Part shown: piece after piece, positions 32,141 through 43,900 of the stretch | How the letters are laid out: each line of letters starts with the position of its first letter | Numbering within the stretch: the stretch's first letter is position 1 | Assembly: GCA_015350385.1 (NCBI GenBank) | Contig: WNKI01000003.1 | Location: forward strand, 2,830,849-2,894,848 | DNA: 64,000 nt | From: Aculops lycopersici | Lineage: Eukaryota; Arthropoda; Arachnida; Trombidiformes; Eriophyidae | Direction of reading: 5' to 3' | Program-made: the position numbers and the translations under genes | Notes under the pieces: model-generated | The model's input: only the letters and a program-made list of their open reading frames with translations | What the model was told of the DNA's origin: nothing | The model's database searches: none

Positions 32141-33176
32141 CTAGACACCCGAGTTGTATAACAATCTCTCCCGTGGAATAAATCTTCTATCCAAATGGTT
32201 AGGTCCGTTTGCTTTTTGAGCGGCGGCCACCTCGTCCATGTCGGACTTGGAAGATCGATTAAAATAAAGTAAATAATAATAATCCTGATTCAAATTATCA
32301 TCATAATCGGCCTGGATTTTCTCTTGAATCCTAGTTAGCCAGTCGCGTTCCTTTTCAGTTAATACTCCGTCGTGCTTCACGCGTTCCGTATTCATTGTTG
32401 AATGTCTGGTGAATTGAAACCCCTGATCATTGATAGGCAATTTATCCTTAATAAATCCATCCTGGTGCTCGACGGATATGTTTTGCCTTTCCTTGACCTT
32501 ATCTAGAACGCTCAGTTGTGCTTGTGGAGGTATAACAATCGATCTCACCCTATTTTGGTACCTCCTATTCTGTTGTTGACCTCTGTTGCTGTTATGATGG
32601 TCGCGCTGGTTGTTATGATGGTGGTGGTTGTGATGATCGCCTCTCTCGCGCTCTTGGTGATGATGGTCACCTCGGTTCTCTCTATGATGATCTCCTCGGC
32701 GATCTCTATGATCTTTGTGGTCCCGATTATCGCGTTGTTGACGATGATCGTTGTTGAGCTCACGCGAATGTCTAGACTCGAATCGATCACCATTACGTCT
32801 CATCTCATTGTGGGCGTTGTTATTAGTTAAAACATTATTGTGTCTTGGCTCAACCACTGAGGCTAATAGGGCGTATTCTTTGCGCTCTTGACCTGACTTT
32901 GAATTCTTACTGTCATCGGCGCCGCCAAAGGAAGCGGATGACTTTTTCGTGTTACCATGAACCATCGACTCCTTGAGTGTTGGGTACTTTGAATTGTTTG
33001 GTGAATTATCGATCGCGATCATGTTCATGCTAACCACATTGTTGATATTGTCACTCTTTGATCCTCGTGAATGATTGGCACCGCCAGCTACTTGGGCAGC
33101 TGTGATGGTTGAAGACGATACATTATTATTAGATTTCATGATGTTATTGTTGTCGATTGGCTTAACGGTACTACTA

Positions 33177-33209
<33 letters not shown>

Positions 33210-34237
33210 GTACTTGATGATTTATTTGACCTACTAGCTATCATTTGGCGTTCTAATTCTTCAACGGTGATACACTGTAAGTTGTGAGGGATTAGAGTTT
33301 GCTCACGCTGTTGCGCTGGTTGGGCTGGTGGAGGATGCTGCTGCACCTGCACCGGCGGTGGCTGCTGTGGTCGTGGTTGATCCGGTTGGTGTTGATGCTG
33401 CTTCAGTTGTTGTTGTTGCTTGAGCTGTTGCAGTTGTATTTGTTGTTGTTGTTTGAGAAAAGCCATTTGTTGTAGTTGTTGCTGATGCTGTAAAATTTGT
33501 TGCTGTTGCTGTAATAGAATTTGTTGTTGTTGTTCTAGAGATAATGAAGGAGGTAATGGTCCAAGACTAGCGGCATGCATCATAATGTTCCCATCGGGAA
33601 AGGAATCATCCAATTGAAGCCTTGGCATATCTGGGTTGCTAAATAAATCTTTGCCCCCAAATGGACTCCAGCCAGCTCGTCTAGAAAGTTCCGGAGGGCC
33701 ACTCAAGTTCATCGAGTTAACATTGATTCGCTGGGTTGGTTGCAGCGCCTGAGCTAGCGTCTGGGCTAGCGAGGCTGAAGAAGTTTGCGGTTGTAAAGGG
33801 GCCTGCTGGCCACCTATACGGGTTTTCATCAATTGTCGCTCCAATTCATCAACAGTGAGTATTTGAGGGGTAGAAGGCTCAGCCTGCACTCGAGCCTGAG
33901 GAAATTGGTCAGGGTTAGCGAAAGCGGCCGCTAGGTTGGGTAGCTGCTGGTTGTGGTGAAGTTGCGCGTGTTGTTGTTGTTGCTGTCTCTGATTATGAGA
34001 TGATGATGAATTTTGATTGAGTCTAGGGGGATCGCGAATCCTTCTTACACTGTGAGATAAGATTGAATCTTTAGCAATCATTTCCTCATGCTCATCTTCA
34101 TTCCATTCCTCGACGTTCCCAAAAGTTTCGTCATTGTTCGCGTCAACGTCGCTAGCCTTGAAATCATTGAAATCGTCATCCTCCTCCGGCTCATCGTCCC
34201 AGAGCTCATGCTCACTCCATTCTTTGTTGTTATTCAT
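32141..34237 (-). CDS. PATL1: Pat1-like mRNA decapping activator lacking the Pat-C domain
   Basis: 698 residues, single exon. Pat1 links translational repression to decapping in P-bodies: its N-terminus binds the helicase DDX6, its middle and C-terminus bind decapping factors and Lsm1-7. The N-terminal part is acidic and contains ETFGNVEEWNEDEHEEM, the DDX6-contact type motif. A long linker follows with Gln-, Asn- and His/Arg/Asp-rich runs and two LTVDELERQL/ITVEELERQM-like segments. The late region KERDWLTRIQEKIQ then DDNLNQDYYYLLYF matches the conserved central part of PATL1. The frame then ends at RERLLYNSGV, exactly where the Pat-C helical domain should begin. No such domain was found in the next kilobase on this strand. 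Convergent with the gene at 31496. Confidence 0.8.
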
Positions 34238-34955
34238 CCCGATGAATACTTTGACTATATGTATTCTCTCTCTTGTCGTTGATTTAGACTTCAGCTTTCA
34301 ATAATTGCTTAAATCAAAAAATATACAAACTTAAACTGGCCAGAGACCTTGTAAACTCTCTTGCGAGGAAGCTAGTAATTATTTGTTAGGATACCTTGTA
34401 ACTCCTGTTGTTTATCGTTATGAATTATTATAATATTCAAGAATCAGTTGTAATATTTTGATAATAATAATGAGATAATATCGATTGTTGTTGTGCTCGA
34501 ATCAAATTTAGTGATCTATTTTTGTATGTTTATTCGTTCGAATCCAATGAAAATGAGATGGTTCTGCACAAAAATGCCTCTTGTTGTAAGCGTAAAATCT
34601 TTCACGATTCTAAACTATTTTCTATGGCCATCCTCGCGGCATGAGGTGCAGAGACAGTCGGATTTAGCGTTGCGCAGAGGACAAAATTGTTGCCATAGGC
34701 GCTAGTTTTAAAAAAGCGTGCTCGTAGCTGCTGCGCGGTATTTTGGTGCAACGATAATAAATGCGTTCGTTTCGCCATCGATGCGCGTGCAATTCCGCAT
34801 CAAAAAACTCAATGTAAATCTGGTGCAAATTTTCTCATTGGTCGTATTAATCTATCTATATTATTACAAATCAATACTAGTATCCATAAAGGATACCTAT
34901 TAGACTGAAGAATCTATTACAATTAGAATTATTTGTAAGAAATCAGTCTCAAAAG
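34238..34955. other. Divergent promoter region of Pat1 and BRD8-like gene
   Basis: 718 bp between head-to-head genes. AT-rich, with no convincing coding frame. Probably a bidirectional promoter. Confidence 0.5.
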
Positions 34956-36104
34956 ATGGTCAGCTCGAGGCATAGATCGTCGACGGCCACGAGCAACACG
35001 TCCATATCCAAGGACTCGACTCCAAGTAGAATACCAAAACCACCCATTGAGGAATGGACACTCCAAGAGAAGCTTCTCCTATCGTCACTAGCTATAAATT
35101 ATAACAATGGCTGGAACTCCGTCGCAAGACAGATGACAAATTGGCAAAACCAAACAAATCCAAAAGTAATACCGGACAAGGTTAGATCTGACGGTTACTT
35201 CAATCAGCGAACCTGTGCTGCTCAATTCGACAAGCTTATGAACGAATTGGGTGCAGACAAGAGGCCAAAAAGAAATGAACCGAATCCAGGTAACCCAGCA
35301 ACTGTGATATATAATAAGTTGACCAAAGTATACGAGAAAGAATTGATGCAAAAGATCATCGGTGAAAAGTTGAGATGGCTGCAATTACAAGATGATCTCG
35401 AAAGGTTGGAAAGTGACGAGTTGACTGAGGATAGGCTCAAAGAGATAGATCAAGAGATGAAAGCTCAACCAATCAAAAAGGAGCCGGCGCAAGCATCGTC
35501 ACCGGCAACTCCAGCGGCAACAACCACATCAACATCAAAAACTACATCAGCAACAACAAGTTCTGGAACTACCACAACAAGCAAAAGAACAAACGTGTCA
35601 ACCATTCCAACTTCCTCTCCAGCCTCTGCACCGTCAACAAGGTCCAAAGAGACTCGCAGAGGTTCATCCGCTACGGCGGTAGCAGCATCTTCTACTAAGA
35701 CACCAATATCCACAGCTGATAAGGAACCAGAAAAGACTTCAACTAGAGCACTCACGCGGAGAGAGTCCCGCGGTCAAACTTTGCGATCAACTCTGGAAAC
35801 TCTCATCAATGAAACAGTTTCCAACTACAGTAAAGAGTTTGAGCTTTTCAAGAGGCCAGACGATCCTAATGAGGGGGCTAAGTATGATCAAGTTATCTTC
35901 CAATATAGAGACTTGGACTCCCTCAAGGAATTGCTGGACAAGGACAAGGATCTCAAAGATCCACACGTTCCTATGAACGACTTTTTGCTGATATTCCAAA
36001 ACACCCTGTTCTTCTACAAAAGAGATCACCGTATACATAAGATAGCCAAAGAATTGGCAGACAAATTGGAGCCGATATGGAGGAAAGCTCTAAAGCTCGA
36101 GTAA
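34956..36104 (+). CDS. BRD8: BRD8-like subunit of the NuA4/TIP60 complex, short, altered bromodomain
   Basis: 382 residues, single exon. BRD8 is a bromodomain subunit of the TIP60/NuA4 histone acetyltransferase complex. The N-terminal SANT-like part (EEWTLQEKLLLSSLAINYNNGWNSVARQM.., then YFNQRTCAAQFDKLM) and the coiled coil around residues 120-170 match BRD8. A Thr/Ser-rich linker follows. The C-terminus, about 290-380, aligns with the BRD8 bromodomain up to FQNTLFFYKRDHRIHKIA; where the family has YN before SSDH, this protein has F353-Y354, so the acetyl-lysine-binding Asn appears absent. Human BRD8 is over 1200 residues. AATAAA at 36119-36124 comes only 14 bp after the stop. Confidence 0.8.
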   Translation: MVSSRHRSSTATSNTSISKDSTPSRIPKPPIEEWTLQEKLLLSSLAINYNNGWNSVARQMTNWQNQTNPKVIPDKVRSDGYFNQRTCAAQFDKLMNELGADKRPKRNEPNPGNPATVIYNKLTKVYEKELMQKIIGEKLRWLQLQDDLERLESDELTEDRLKEIDQEMKAQPIKKEPAQASSPATPAATTTSTSKTTSATTSSGTTTTSKRTNVSTIPTSSPASAPSTRSKETRRGSSATAVAASSTKTPISTADKEPEKTSTRALTRRESRGQTLRSTLETLINETVSNYSKEFELFKRPDDPNEGAKYDQVIFQYRDLDSLKELLDKDKDLKDPHVPMNDFLLIFQNTLFFYKRDHRIHKIAKELADKLEPIWRKALKLE

Positions 36105-36118
36105 GAATAGAACGTCAT

Positions 36119-36124
36119 AATAAA
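36119..36124 (+). terminator. Poly(A) signal of BRD8-like gene
   Basis: AATAAA 14 bp beyond the stop codon, in the 132 bp between this gene and convergent MED30. Confidence 0.55.
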
Positions 36125-36236
36125 TGATGGCTAAACAGATCAACTAAACTCTACTGAGATCAATTTTGAAGAATCTCTTAGATATATAGTGTACACTAAC
36201 TATTGTATATATTGCCTGTGGATGACATCATGCTTA

Positions 36237-36749
36237 TCAAGTCTTGCCAACATGAAGCATTGAGTTTATTTCATAAATAAAGTCTCTCAGCTGATCAGTT
36301 ATCTGTCTAAGTTGCTCATCCTTCTCGTTTATCTTCCTGAGAAGTTCCTCTTTCTCTTTGCTTACATCTGGATCGGGTTCGGCATATAGATTCTGCCGAT
36401 GCTTTTGTATTTGTTCTACGTTATCTGGGTCGTCTTTAAATGGAATAAGGGATTTAATCTGGACATATGCTAAGCTGGAACAAATTTCGTTGACATTGTT
36501 GTAGTGTCTCTTTAGGGTATCAAATTTGTGTTGTACCGACAAGAGGGCATCACGTATTTTTGCCTTCTTGGCCTCAGTTTCTGCCGTTTTCTGTAATGGT
36601 GCATTGGAGGTTTTGAGTAATTGGAACAACTCGGTGGTCTTTGTGATAATATCATGAATCGTTTCTTGTCCTGCCTTGCAATGATAGAGGCCGTTTCTCG
36701 AGAGCGAGCCGGATTCTTGGCCGCTTATGTCGGATGGGTCGTGAGACAT
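36237..36749 (-). CDS. MED30: Mediator complex subunit 30
   Basis: 170 residues, single exon, close to the family length (human about 178). MED30 is a metazoan Mediator head subunit that helps pass activator signals to RNA polymerase II. The N-terminal helix with GQETIHDIITKTTELFQLLK matches the family's GQETVQDIV..TMEIFQLL block. Later NEICSSLAYVQIKSLIPF and the terminal coiled coil NEKDEQLRQITDQLRDFIYEINSML match the conserved end. The ATG at 36747-36749 is the first in frame. It converges with the BRD8-like gene. Confidence 0.9.
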   Translation of the reverse strand: MSHDPSDISGQESGSLSRNGLYHCKAGQETIHDIITKTTELFQLLKTSNAPLQKTAETEAKKAKIRDALLSVQHKFDTLKRHYNNVNEICSSLAYVQIKSLIPFKDDPDNVEQIQKHRQNLYAEPDPDVSKEKEELLRKINEKDEQLRQITDQLRDFIYEINSMLHVGKT

Positions 36750-37344
36750 TTGTGATAGTGTTTAAGACTAGAAGATCTATATACTAATTATCTCAATGTG
36801 TTTTTTGGGCTACTCTGTAGAACAGATGACATGATGCGAGTTCGGCTCGAGAGTTTCAAATTTTCCGATCTCTCATTTCAACAACATTTGACGTGCATCT
36901 CTGGCCACGCGCCATCTGCGCGCGTTTTAGTCACCGAGTCTTTCATCAACATGGCCGCTTTGTAGAAACTTTCTGCCATAATGTCATTGTTAAACAATCA
37001 TCCGATCCAACATTTGAAGGGATAATTTGAAGAGAGAAAACAAAATAAGATTTTTACAGTCGAGACACATTAGCTAGACGCTAGAATCCTTTAAGTGATA
37101 CTTGCACGAGCTGCCGTCTGAGCTCTGAGTCATAATATTCAAGACATCTGAAAGTATATTGGTTGTCGTTGTATACGACAGTCGGATATTATCTTGAGGC
37201 TTTTATTGTTATCCTAATACTATCGAGACTATATCGTCGGGTTATGATCATCATGTTAATATATCACTCAAAAGACAAACATGTGACTGTATAAAATCAG
37301 CGAGGATTGGTTCATAATTGTGTTAGTTTTCTGTAAAAGTCTTA
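36750..37344. other. Interval between MED30 and the RGG protein gene
   Basis: 595 bp without a recognisable gene. It should contain the MED30 5' flank and the 3' UTR of the upstream minus-strand gene; TTTTATT near 37201 is a minus-strand AATAAAA. Confidence 0.45.
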
Positions 37345-37803
37345 CTATGAGGAGGATGAAGAGGGTCCAGGTTCCTGGTCTGTTAGCTCCTCTGAGCCTA
37401 GCTCTTTACGTTTCAATCTATTGCCGACGGCCAGTTCATCATATTGCTCTTTACTATACTCTGTAGGAATGAGATCAAGTTTGCTTAAATATGCCATCTT
37501 CTCCACTTTGCCCTTAGCTTTATCGAGGCCATCCTTGTTTAAGAGACCAATCATTTGTTGGTTCTCCGCCTTCCTCAAATAGAACACATCTTCTCCTAAT
37601 TTTTCATCCGGTTCAATCTCAAACTCGGGTGGCTTTCCAGTGACTACCTTGTACTTTGTTGTTTTCCTTCGTCCTACAGTTTCAACCCTCGAGTAAACTT
37701 TAGTCTTATTATCCTCGGCGACGAGTTTATCTGTATCGCGACTGCACCCTGGACTTCCGCCACCTCGACTACCACCACCACGACCGCCCCGAGTTGGTTT
37801 CAT
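37345..37803 (-). CDS. RGG-tailed protein of unknown function
   Basis: 152 residues, single exon, ATG at 37801-37803. The N-terminus is an RGG/GGS-rich stretch (TRGGRGGGSRGGGS), typical of RNA-binding or arginine-methylated proteins. A mixed-charge middle follows (RVETVGRRKTTKYKVVTGKP) and the end is acidic with a Ser run. No membrane segment or catalytic motif is visible and I do not recognise the family. Reading-frame length and sensible composition support it as a gene. It lies between MED30 and the MARVEL protein on the same strand. Confidence 0.55.
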   Translation of the reverse strand: MKPTRGGRGGGSRGGGSPGCSRDTDKLVAEDNKTKVYSRVETVGRRKTTKYKVVTGKPPEFEIEPDEKLGEDVFYLRKAENQQMIGLLNKDGLDKAKGKVEKMAYLSKLDLIPTEYSKEQYDELAVGNRLKRKELGSEELTDQEPGPSSSSS

Positions 37804-38197
37804 TCCAAAATATTAGAGGTGATAAAATAATCTCACTGATTGAGACTTAAATGAATGGTTTCAGAATGGCATTGTTTCAACAAAATGAACCGTTTGGCAC
37901 TTGCGATGGGCTTGAATGGAAGTTAAATTTTAAGTTCACGACACGATGCGCCAATCTCTCATCGCGGAGTAACTTGAGGAATTGCATTCTAGAAATTGCA
38001 TCCTTTTGTTGCACCTGTTCTCGTTATTGAAGATTTATCAATATCTCTGATCTAATCTAAACGCACCAAAATTAGACATTGCCTAAAGATCAGAAAGATG
38101 AAGAAATCTGTTAGTTACTTTATTGGTCTCGTGGTCGTTTTTGTTTATGCTGTATTGCGATTATCGCATTAGCTTCTCCTTGCAGTCCATATGACCA
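37804..38197. other. Interval between RGG protein and MARVEL genes
   Basis: 394 bp, no gene recognised; probably the RGG-gene promoter plus the 3' UTR of the MARVEL gene. Confidence 0.45.
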
Positions 38198-39254
38198 TCA
38201 GGGAGTTTGGTAGATTTTATGGATTTTCACTTGATTGTGTTTTGTAACCGTCTTCTTTATTGGCTTTCCCCTTCTATCAAGTGTCGTCCTAACAATACAA
38301 ACTTTGGGTTGTTGCGCCTGTTGGCGCCTAAGTTTGTTGTGTAATAGTTGACCGCCTAAAGCGTACAAGATAAAATTGATCAATCCAAGCACCTGTTGCG
38401 TTTTTTTTTGTGTGTCCGGTTAATGTTTAGATAATTTTAGTTAGCTTTCTAATATCTTTGGCGGGGGGGGGGGGGTGGTTATTTCGAAAGAGATCTATAC
38501 TTACACCGGCTACCAGGTAGTCATGGTAATAGTCCCAATAGGTGAGTGATATCTTATAGTCCTCCCTGTTGGAAAAGATGAGCTGAAGTAGGGAAGCTAC
38601 CAGGTAACAGACGGCAGCTGCATTTGTATAGAGTGTCTCCTGTTTTTGTTGTTTAGAGTGTAAATTTACATTAGCTTCAATGATCATTTTAGAATGAATC
38701 AGATTCGGTTTTGTCATAGGGACACTTACAATTTTGAGCCAATTCCATTTAGGAAAGACAACTCGTCTCAAGGTGAAGAGATAGAACAGGCATACGAAGA
38801 TCGTTATTGCAAAGCAAATGGCCACCACGGCGCAAAGGATTCGCGTGAACCAAGTTAGTGGAGGTGAGAAAAAGATCATGCACAAAATGGCGATAACCTG
38901 TTGATGAAATTAGTGATCGATTGTTTGCTCGTGGTTTGGTTTTTGTAACTAGAAGTTAACTTTTCGGCGGCGATAAGACGAATGATCCAAGTCTATTTTT
39001 TTGAAGAAATTAGTTTTACTTACAATTTGTAAAATTTTCAAGATTCCCGGCCACCTGGCGAAGTGTTTGCCATCTAGCTCGACCTCTTCGGGTATGGCCG
39101 ATTGTGCAGTGGTATTTGTGGTCACCTTGAAAGAGTATTTTGGTTGACTTTTCTCAATTCTAGTCGTGTACTTCCTTCCGCCCGGTCCACTTCTCACTGT
39201 GGTGGTTGTTATTGTTGATCCTCCACTTGGAGAGATTGGTCTGGTTTTGGCCAT
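38198..39254 (-). CDS. MARVEL-domain tetraspan membrane protein (CMTM/plasmolipin-like), four exons
   Basis: Minus-strand exons 39024-39254, 38730-38897, 38505-38639 and 38198-38392 join in frame to 242 residues. All three introns (126, 90 and 112 bp) begin GTAAGT and end CAG, and every junction falls between codons. MARVEL proteins are four-helix membrane proteins of vesicles and cell junctions. Four hydrophobic segments appear: around KILQIVIAILCMIFF, RILCAVVAICFAITIFV, AAAVCYLVASLLQLIF and VAGVLGLINFILYALGG. The N-terminal tail is Thr/Ser-rich and basic and the C-terminal tail is basic, both presumably cytosolic. A run of G (minus-strand C) at about 38463-38475 sits inside intron 3. Exact subfamily is uncertain. 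Confidence 0.8.
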
Positions 39255-40971
39255 TATTTGGTTCGTATCGTTAATATGTTTGTTTCATAAGAGTTGATGC
39301 GTAGACAATACTATCAAGTCATCGGCTTTAATTGATTTGAGTTGGGTCTTGGAACAAATTACAATTTTTCATTCTTTTTTATGTTCCAAAGAAAAGCTCG
39401 CCGTGTGAGGCAGCAAACTTTTGGCGCACGACTACAAAGACGACGACGACGTATCGAGCTTAACAGCGGAACACACAACAGGTGCTAGTTTGTGATCGTC
39501 TCTTGTTAGTCGTGACTACAAACGGTCTTTTGGTTAGGGCATTGGAGAGCTCAGGCAACATAAGCACCAGCAACAGCCAGTGTGGGCGTCAGCAACCACT
39601 TGTTGTTGCTGTTGCTGGTCGCCGTTGTCGGTCTTGATTGGTGATGTTGTCGTAGTTATTCGCGTTCTTAGTTCATCATTTTACCTTTGGGGAGGCGCCG
39701 AGAGAGAAAGAGACTCAAAGGAAAAGTGCTAGCGAGCAAAGGCGAACCCAACGTGCCACTTACCTGAGCTAACGCCCACGCACCTGCGAGATTTTTGCAC
39801 AACTCTTCTTATTCTAGTTTTGTCTCAACCACGGAAACGATAGAGTTGTAGTTGCGGCGAACGTAATTATACCATGAATTTGTAATGTTGACTCTGGAAA
39901 TGTTCATAGAAGTCAAATTTGTTCATGAACTTGAAAAGTCTAACTAACCTCATTCATTTATTCCTCTTGGAAAGGGAATTTGTTTTGTCGCATCACAAGT
40001 TTCAAGCTTCTCGTTGCGCCGGAAGCGCGCAAAGCAAAATTTGACTTTTATCCCGTTTCTCGTTCTATAATAATTGGTTTATAAAAAAAGTCAAATCCAC
40101 AAGGTACACTCCCAAATCTACCTGCTGATCAGAAAAAATGTTCCACAAAGAATTCCAGGTGATGCCGATGAGATAATTAACCATAATCATACAATCCGCC
40201 AAGACCATTCAACGCGCAATCAAACATACAGAACATCAGCTGACTTGTTGTAATTTTGCTGCGTACTGTACGTGAATAAAGTGCAAGTGCAAATGTTTGT
40301 GTCTCATGCGAAACTTATTCACTTTCTGCGTAGTCAATGGACATTACGCTGCGCGACAGATTATGTGATCCAAAACTGCCATGCTATGTTTGTGCTGCAA
40401 GTTTGCATCAAAAAACTCTGACGCCAATGCAAAATCCCATTTACCTTGTAGATATCTTCCCCTACTTATGACAACTACTTTTGCTACCATAGTCATCATC
40501 ACCATCATCATATATACATATAATAATTATGTTATACACCTCCTAATGACTAGCCCACTTATTTATTTCAAGTATAATTCTATTTGCCAATCTATATCTC
40601 TAATATTTAGGTACCATCTCGATCGCAACAGGAAAAGTTCATTGCCATAATAACTGGACTATTATCCCATCCTAGTTGACATATTATTTAACTCAAACTC
40701 ATACGTATATTTAGTTATCTAATATTATTCTAGTTAATCCTCAACATGTGGGATTGTGATCAAAGCTGAAATGATCATTTCTCTCATGAAATAACCTCAA
40801 CACCGAAGGCAATCTTAGGAGAGAAAAACTTCTGATTGCTCTTTTTTGCTACAGTGCAAAGTGATGCAAATCCATGAAACTCGTCGCATATATTTTAAGC
40901 ATTTCATTATCAACTGCTAGAGATAGAAGAGAAGTGGCAATAATCCAGTGACCTCGCCTCAACTAGTATTC
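39255..40971. other. Divergent intergenic region between MARVEL and ATP7 genes
   Basis: 1.7 kb with no convincing gene. An 89-codon frame at 40381-40650 with a hydrophobic middle has no recognisable domain. Contains ACGACGACG runs near 39440. Likely promoters for both flanking genes. Confidence 0.5.
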
Positions 40972-43900
40972 ATGTCATCCATACAAACTCTAGATATCCA
41001 TATAACTGGTATGCGCTGCACTAGGTGCAGCAACAAGATTGAGCAACATCTCAAGGAGAAACCAGGAATTAAGGATGTAGTAATCGCAGTTAGCTTATCA
41101 AAAGGTCGAGTGGATTTCGATGAAGGTCTCATCGGGCCTCGCGATATTGTTGAGGCAATCAAATCTCTTGGCTTTGGTGTAACTTTGATCGATGAAACGA
41201 CACCCGTTGATCTCATATTCAAGCAACAACTAGTGGAACTTCGGAAATGGCGCCAAACTTTTTTATTATGTTTATTATTTGGCTTTGTAACAATGGTTCT
41301 ACATGCCAGAATGCTAGTCAACATCTCGCCGGATAGTAATGGCAATCCTAGCCATGATCATGACCATGGATCAGAGGGAAATCTCATTCTACCTGGTTTA
41401 TCATCAATGAATTTGTTAATGTTTTTGCTCGCAACACCAACTCAATACATAGGCGGGCGAGCTTTCTACTCTCAAGCCATTTCAGCCATCAAGAATGGAA
41501 GATCCAATATGGATGTTTTGATAATGTTGGCAACCTCGACTGGTTATATATATTCTCTTGTGGTAGTGTTTTATTTTATGCTCAAGGGAGCTGATTACAG
41601 TCCAAGAACCTTCTTTGACATACCCCCAATGTTATTCACCTTTGTATCGTTAGGACGATGGCTGGAACATATAGCTCGAGGTAAAACCTCAGAAGCTTTA
41701 ACAAAGTTGATGGTCTTGCAACCAACTCAAGCCACACTAGTCGAGGGATACAAGGCGGGCGCCGGGAATACATCAGCGGATCAATCAGAAAATACAGACG
41801 TTGAAGACAAGTTAGATTCAACAAAGAACAACTACAACTATGACAAAGAGAAAGTCGTCGATATTAGGCTGGTGCAACGTGGTGATATTGTTAAAGTTAC
41901 ATCAGATTCCAAGATTCCCGTCGATGGCATCATAGTTCAAGGTACAGCTTTGGTAGATGAAAGTCTAGTCACGGGAGAGTCAATGCCGGTTCCAAAGAAG
42001 AATGGTGAGAATGTCATTAGCGGCTCGATTAACCAAAATGGCATTATATTGATCCAAGCCACGAAAGTGGGAAAAGAGACGACATTAGCCCAAATAGTCA
42101 AGTTGGTCGAGTCGGCACAAACTACTAAAGCGCCAGTTCAACACTATGCTGATCAGGTGGCTGCCTACTTTGTTCCTATTATATTCTTCATGGCCATAAT
42201 TACATGGACATTCTGGCTGTTTATTGGACTGTTCAAACCATCCATAGTTGCCAAGTATCACACTCATAGGTGGCCAAATGATCACTCCTCAACTCTAGAA
42301 CTAAGCTTGGAGTTTGCCTTCCAATGTGCTCTTACCGTTTTATCAATCGCTTGTCCATGTTCCCTGGGTCTAGCAACACCTACTGCCGTCATGGTTGGCA
42401 CGGGAGTTGGCGCTAAGAATGGAATCTTAATCAAGAGCGCCGATGCACTGGAAAATGCCCATAAGGTGAAGCATATTGTCTTTGACAAGACTGGAACCAT
42501 CACAACAGGTAATCCTGTCATAGAAAAACTCACTGTATTCGGCAGTAAGTTGGCACTAACTTCACGCAAAACCATTTTGGACCACGTGAAGTTGATCATT
42601 TCACTCATGGGATCTACTGAAGTAAACTCAAACCATCCACTAGCCAAAACATTGACAAAATTCTCGCAAGAAGCCTTGAGTTCGGTTAAGATAATCAAGC
42701 CAAAGGAGTTTGTCTCATATCCCGGCTTAGGAACCGAAGCCGAGTTTGAAATTTCGCATCTAGATAGCTCAGAGGCGAAGGGTTTCGAGGGTTGCTTGCT
42801 CGATGATTGTATGTATCCCATTTTGAAGACGTTCCAGAGTCACGACATGGTGGGCACAAACAGAAGTGAAGGTGATTGCGATCAGAATGTCAACAGTCCT
42901 CACTTGATAAGAATAGACTCTCAGGATCCAAGTTCGCTTAGCACGGTGCCACTTGAGGATTTATCATCGCCAGTTATTACGGCCGAAGATCAAGTAGAAC
43001 AAAAAGCCAAAGGAGCTGGGGGAAGCCCAAACGTATCATTGAAGTTGGAAACTTTGATCAGGGGCATAAGTTTGGAGCTCAAGTTGACCGACCAACTGAC
43101 AGCGCTAACAGGTACTAATGGCATAGACTCTGACGTAGACTTGGAAATCAATGACACGGAGAATCTTCAAGATAAGCAAGACCAGCAAACGAAATCGATG
43201 ACGAAAAAAACAAGTTTCAAGGTTATTGTTGGTAGTAGGGCGCTGCTAAATAGAAAAAGCATTTATATTGATGGGGCAAGCGATAAGATATTAGCTGAGG
43301 CCGGCGATCGGGGCAATTCGTGTGTGTTGATCGCCGTAAATGGCCAGCTAGTTGCAATTGCAGCTTTAAGCGATGAAATTAAAAGCGAGGCACAATTAGC
43401 GCTATTCACTTTGAAACGGATGAACCTCAAGCTAAGTCTCATGACAGGTGATAGCAAGAAGTCGGCTCATTCGGTGGCTAGACGAATTGGTATCGACAGT
43501 GTGTTTGCCGAAGTTTTGCCAGAGGATAAGATGGCGAAGATAAGAAGCATTCAAGACACGGGCCAAAAGGTTGCGATGGTAGGCGACGGAGTTAACGACT
43601 CGCCGGCTCTGGCCCAAGCGGATGTTGGCATTGCCATGCCCAAGGGCAGTGAGATAGCCGTCGAGGCGGCAAATATTGTTTTAGTCAAGAACGATCTATT
43701 GGATGTGGTGTATGCATTGGACATATCGCGTCGCACAGTGAATAGAATCCATTTAAACTTTGTATTTGCAACCTTATATAACATTCTCGGGATCCCATTG
43801 GCTGCCGGTCTCTTCCTCCCCCTTGGCCTATCGTTGCAACCCTGGATGGGATCAGCAGCAATGGCAGCCTCGTCGCTATCGGTGGTGTGCTCCTCTCTAG

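Noticed and set aside
32516..32830. Hydrophobic 104-codon frame on the plus strand
   Set aside because: It is antisense to the His/Asp/Arg-rich part of Pat1; the hydrophobicity is a by-product of that codon bias.
40381..40650. 89-codon frame with a hydrophobic middle, upstream of ATP7
   Set aside because: No signal peptide pattern, domain or splice support; AT-rich chance frame is more likely.
40948..40971. GTG as ATP7 start codon
   Set aside because: A non-ATG start is unlikely in a nuclear gene; the ATG at 40972 directly precedes the metal-binding domain.
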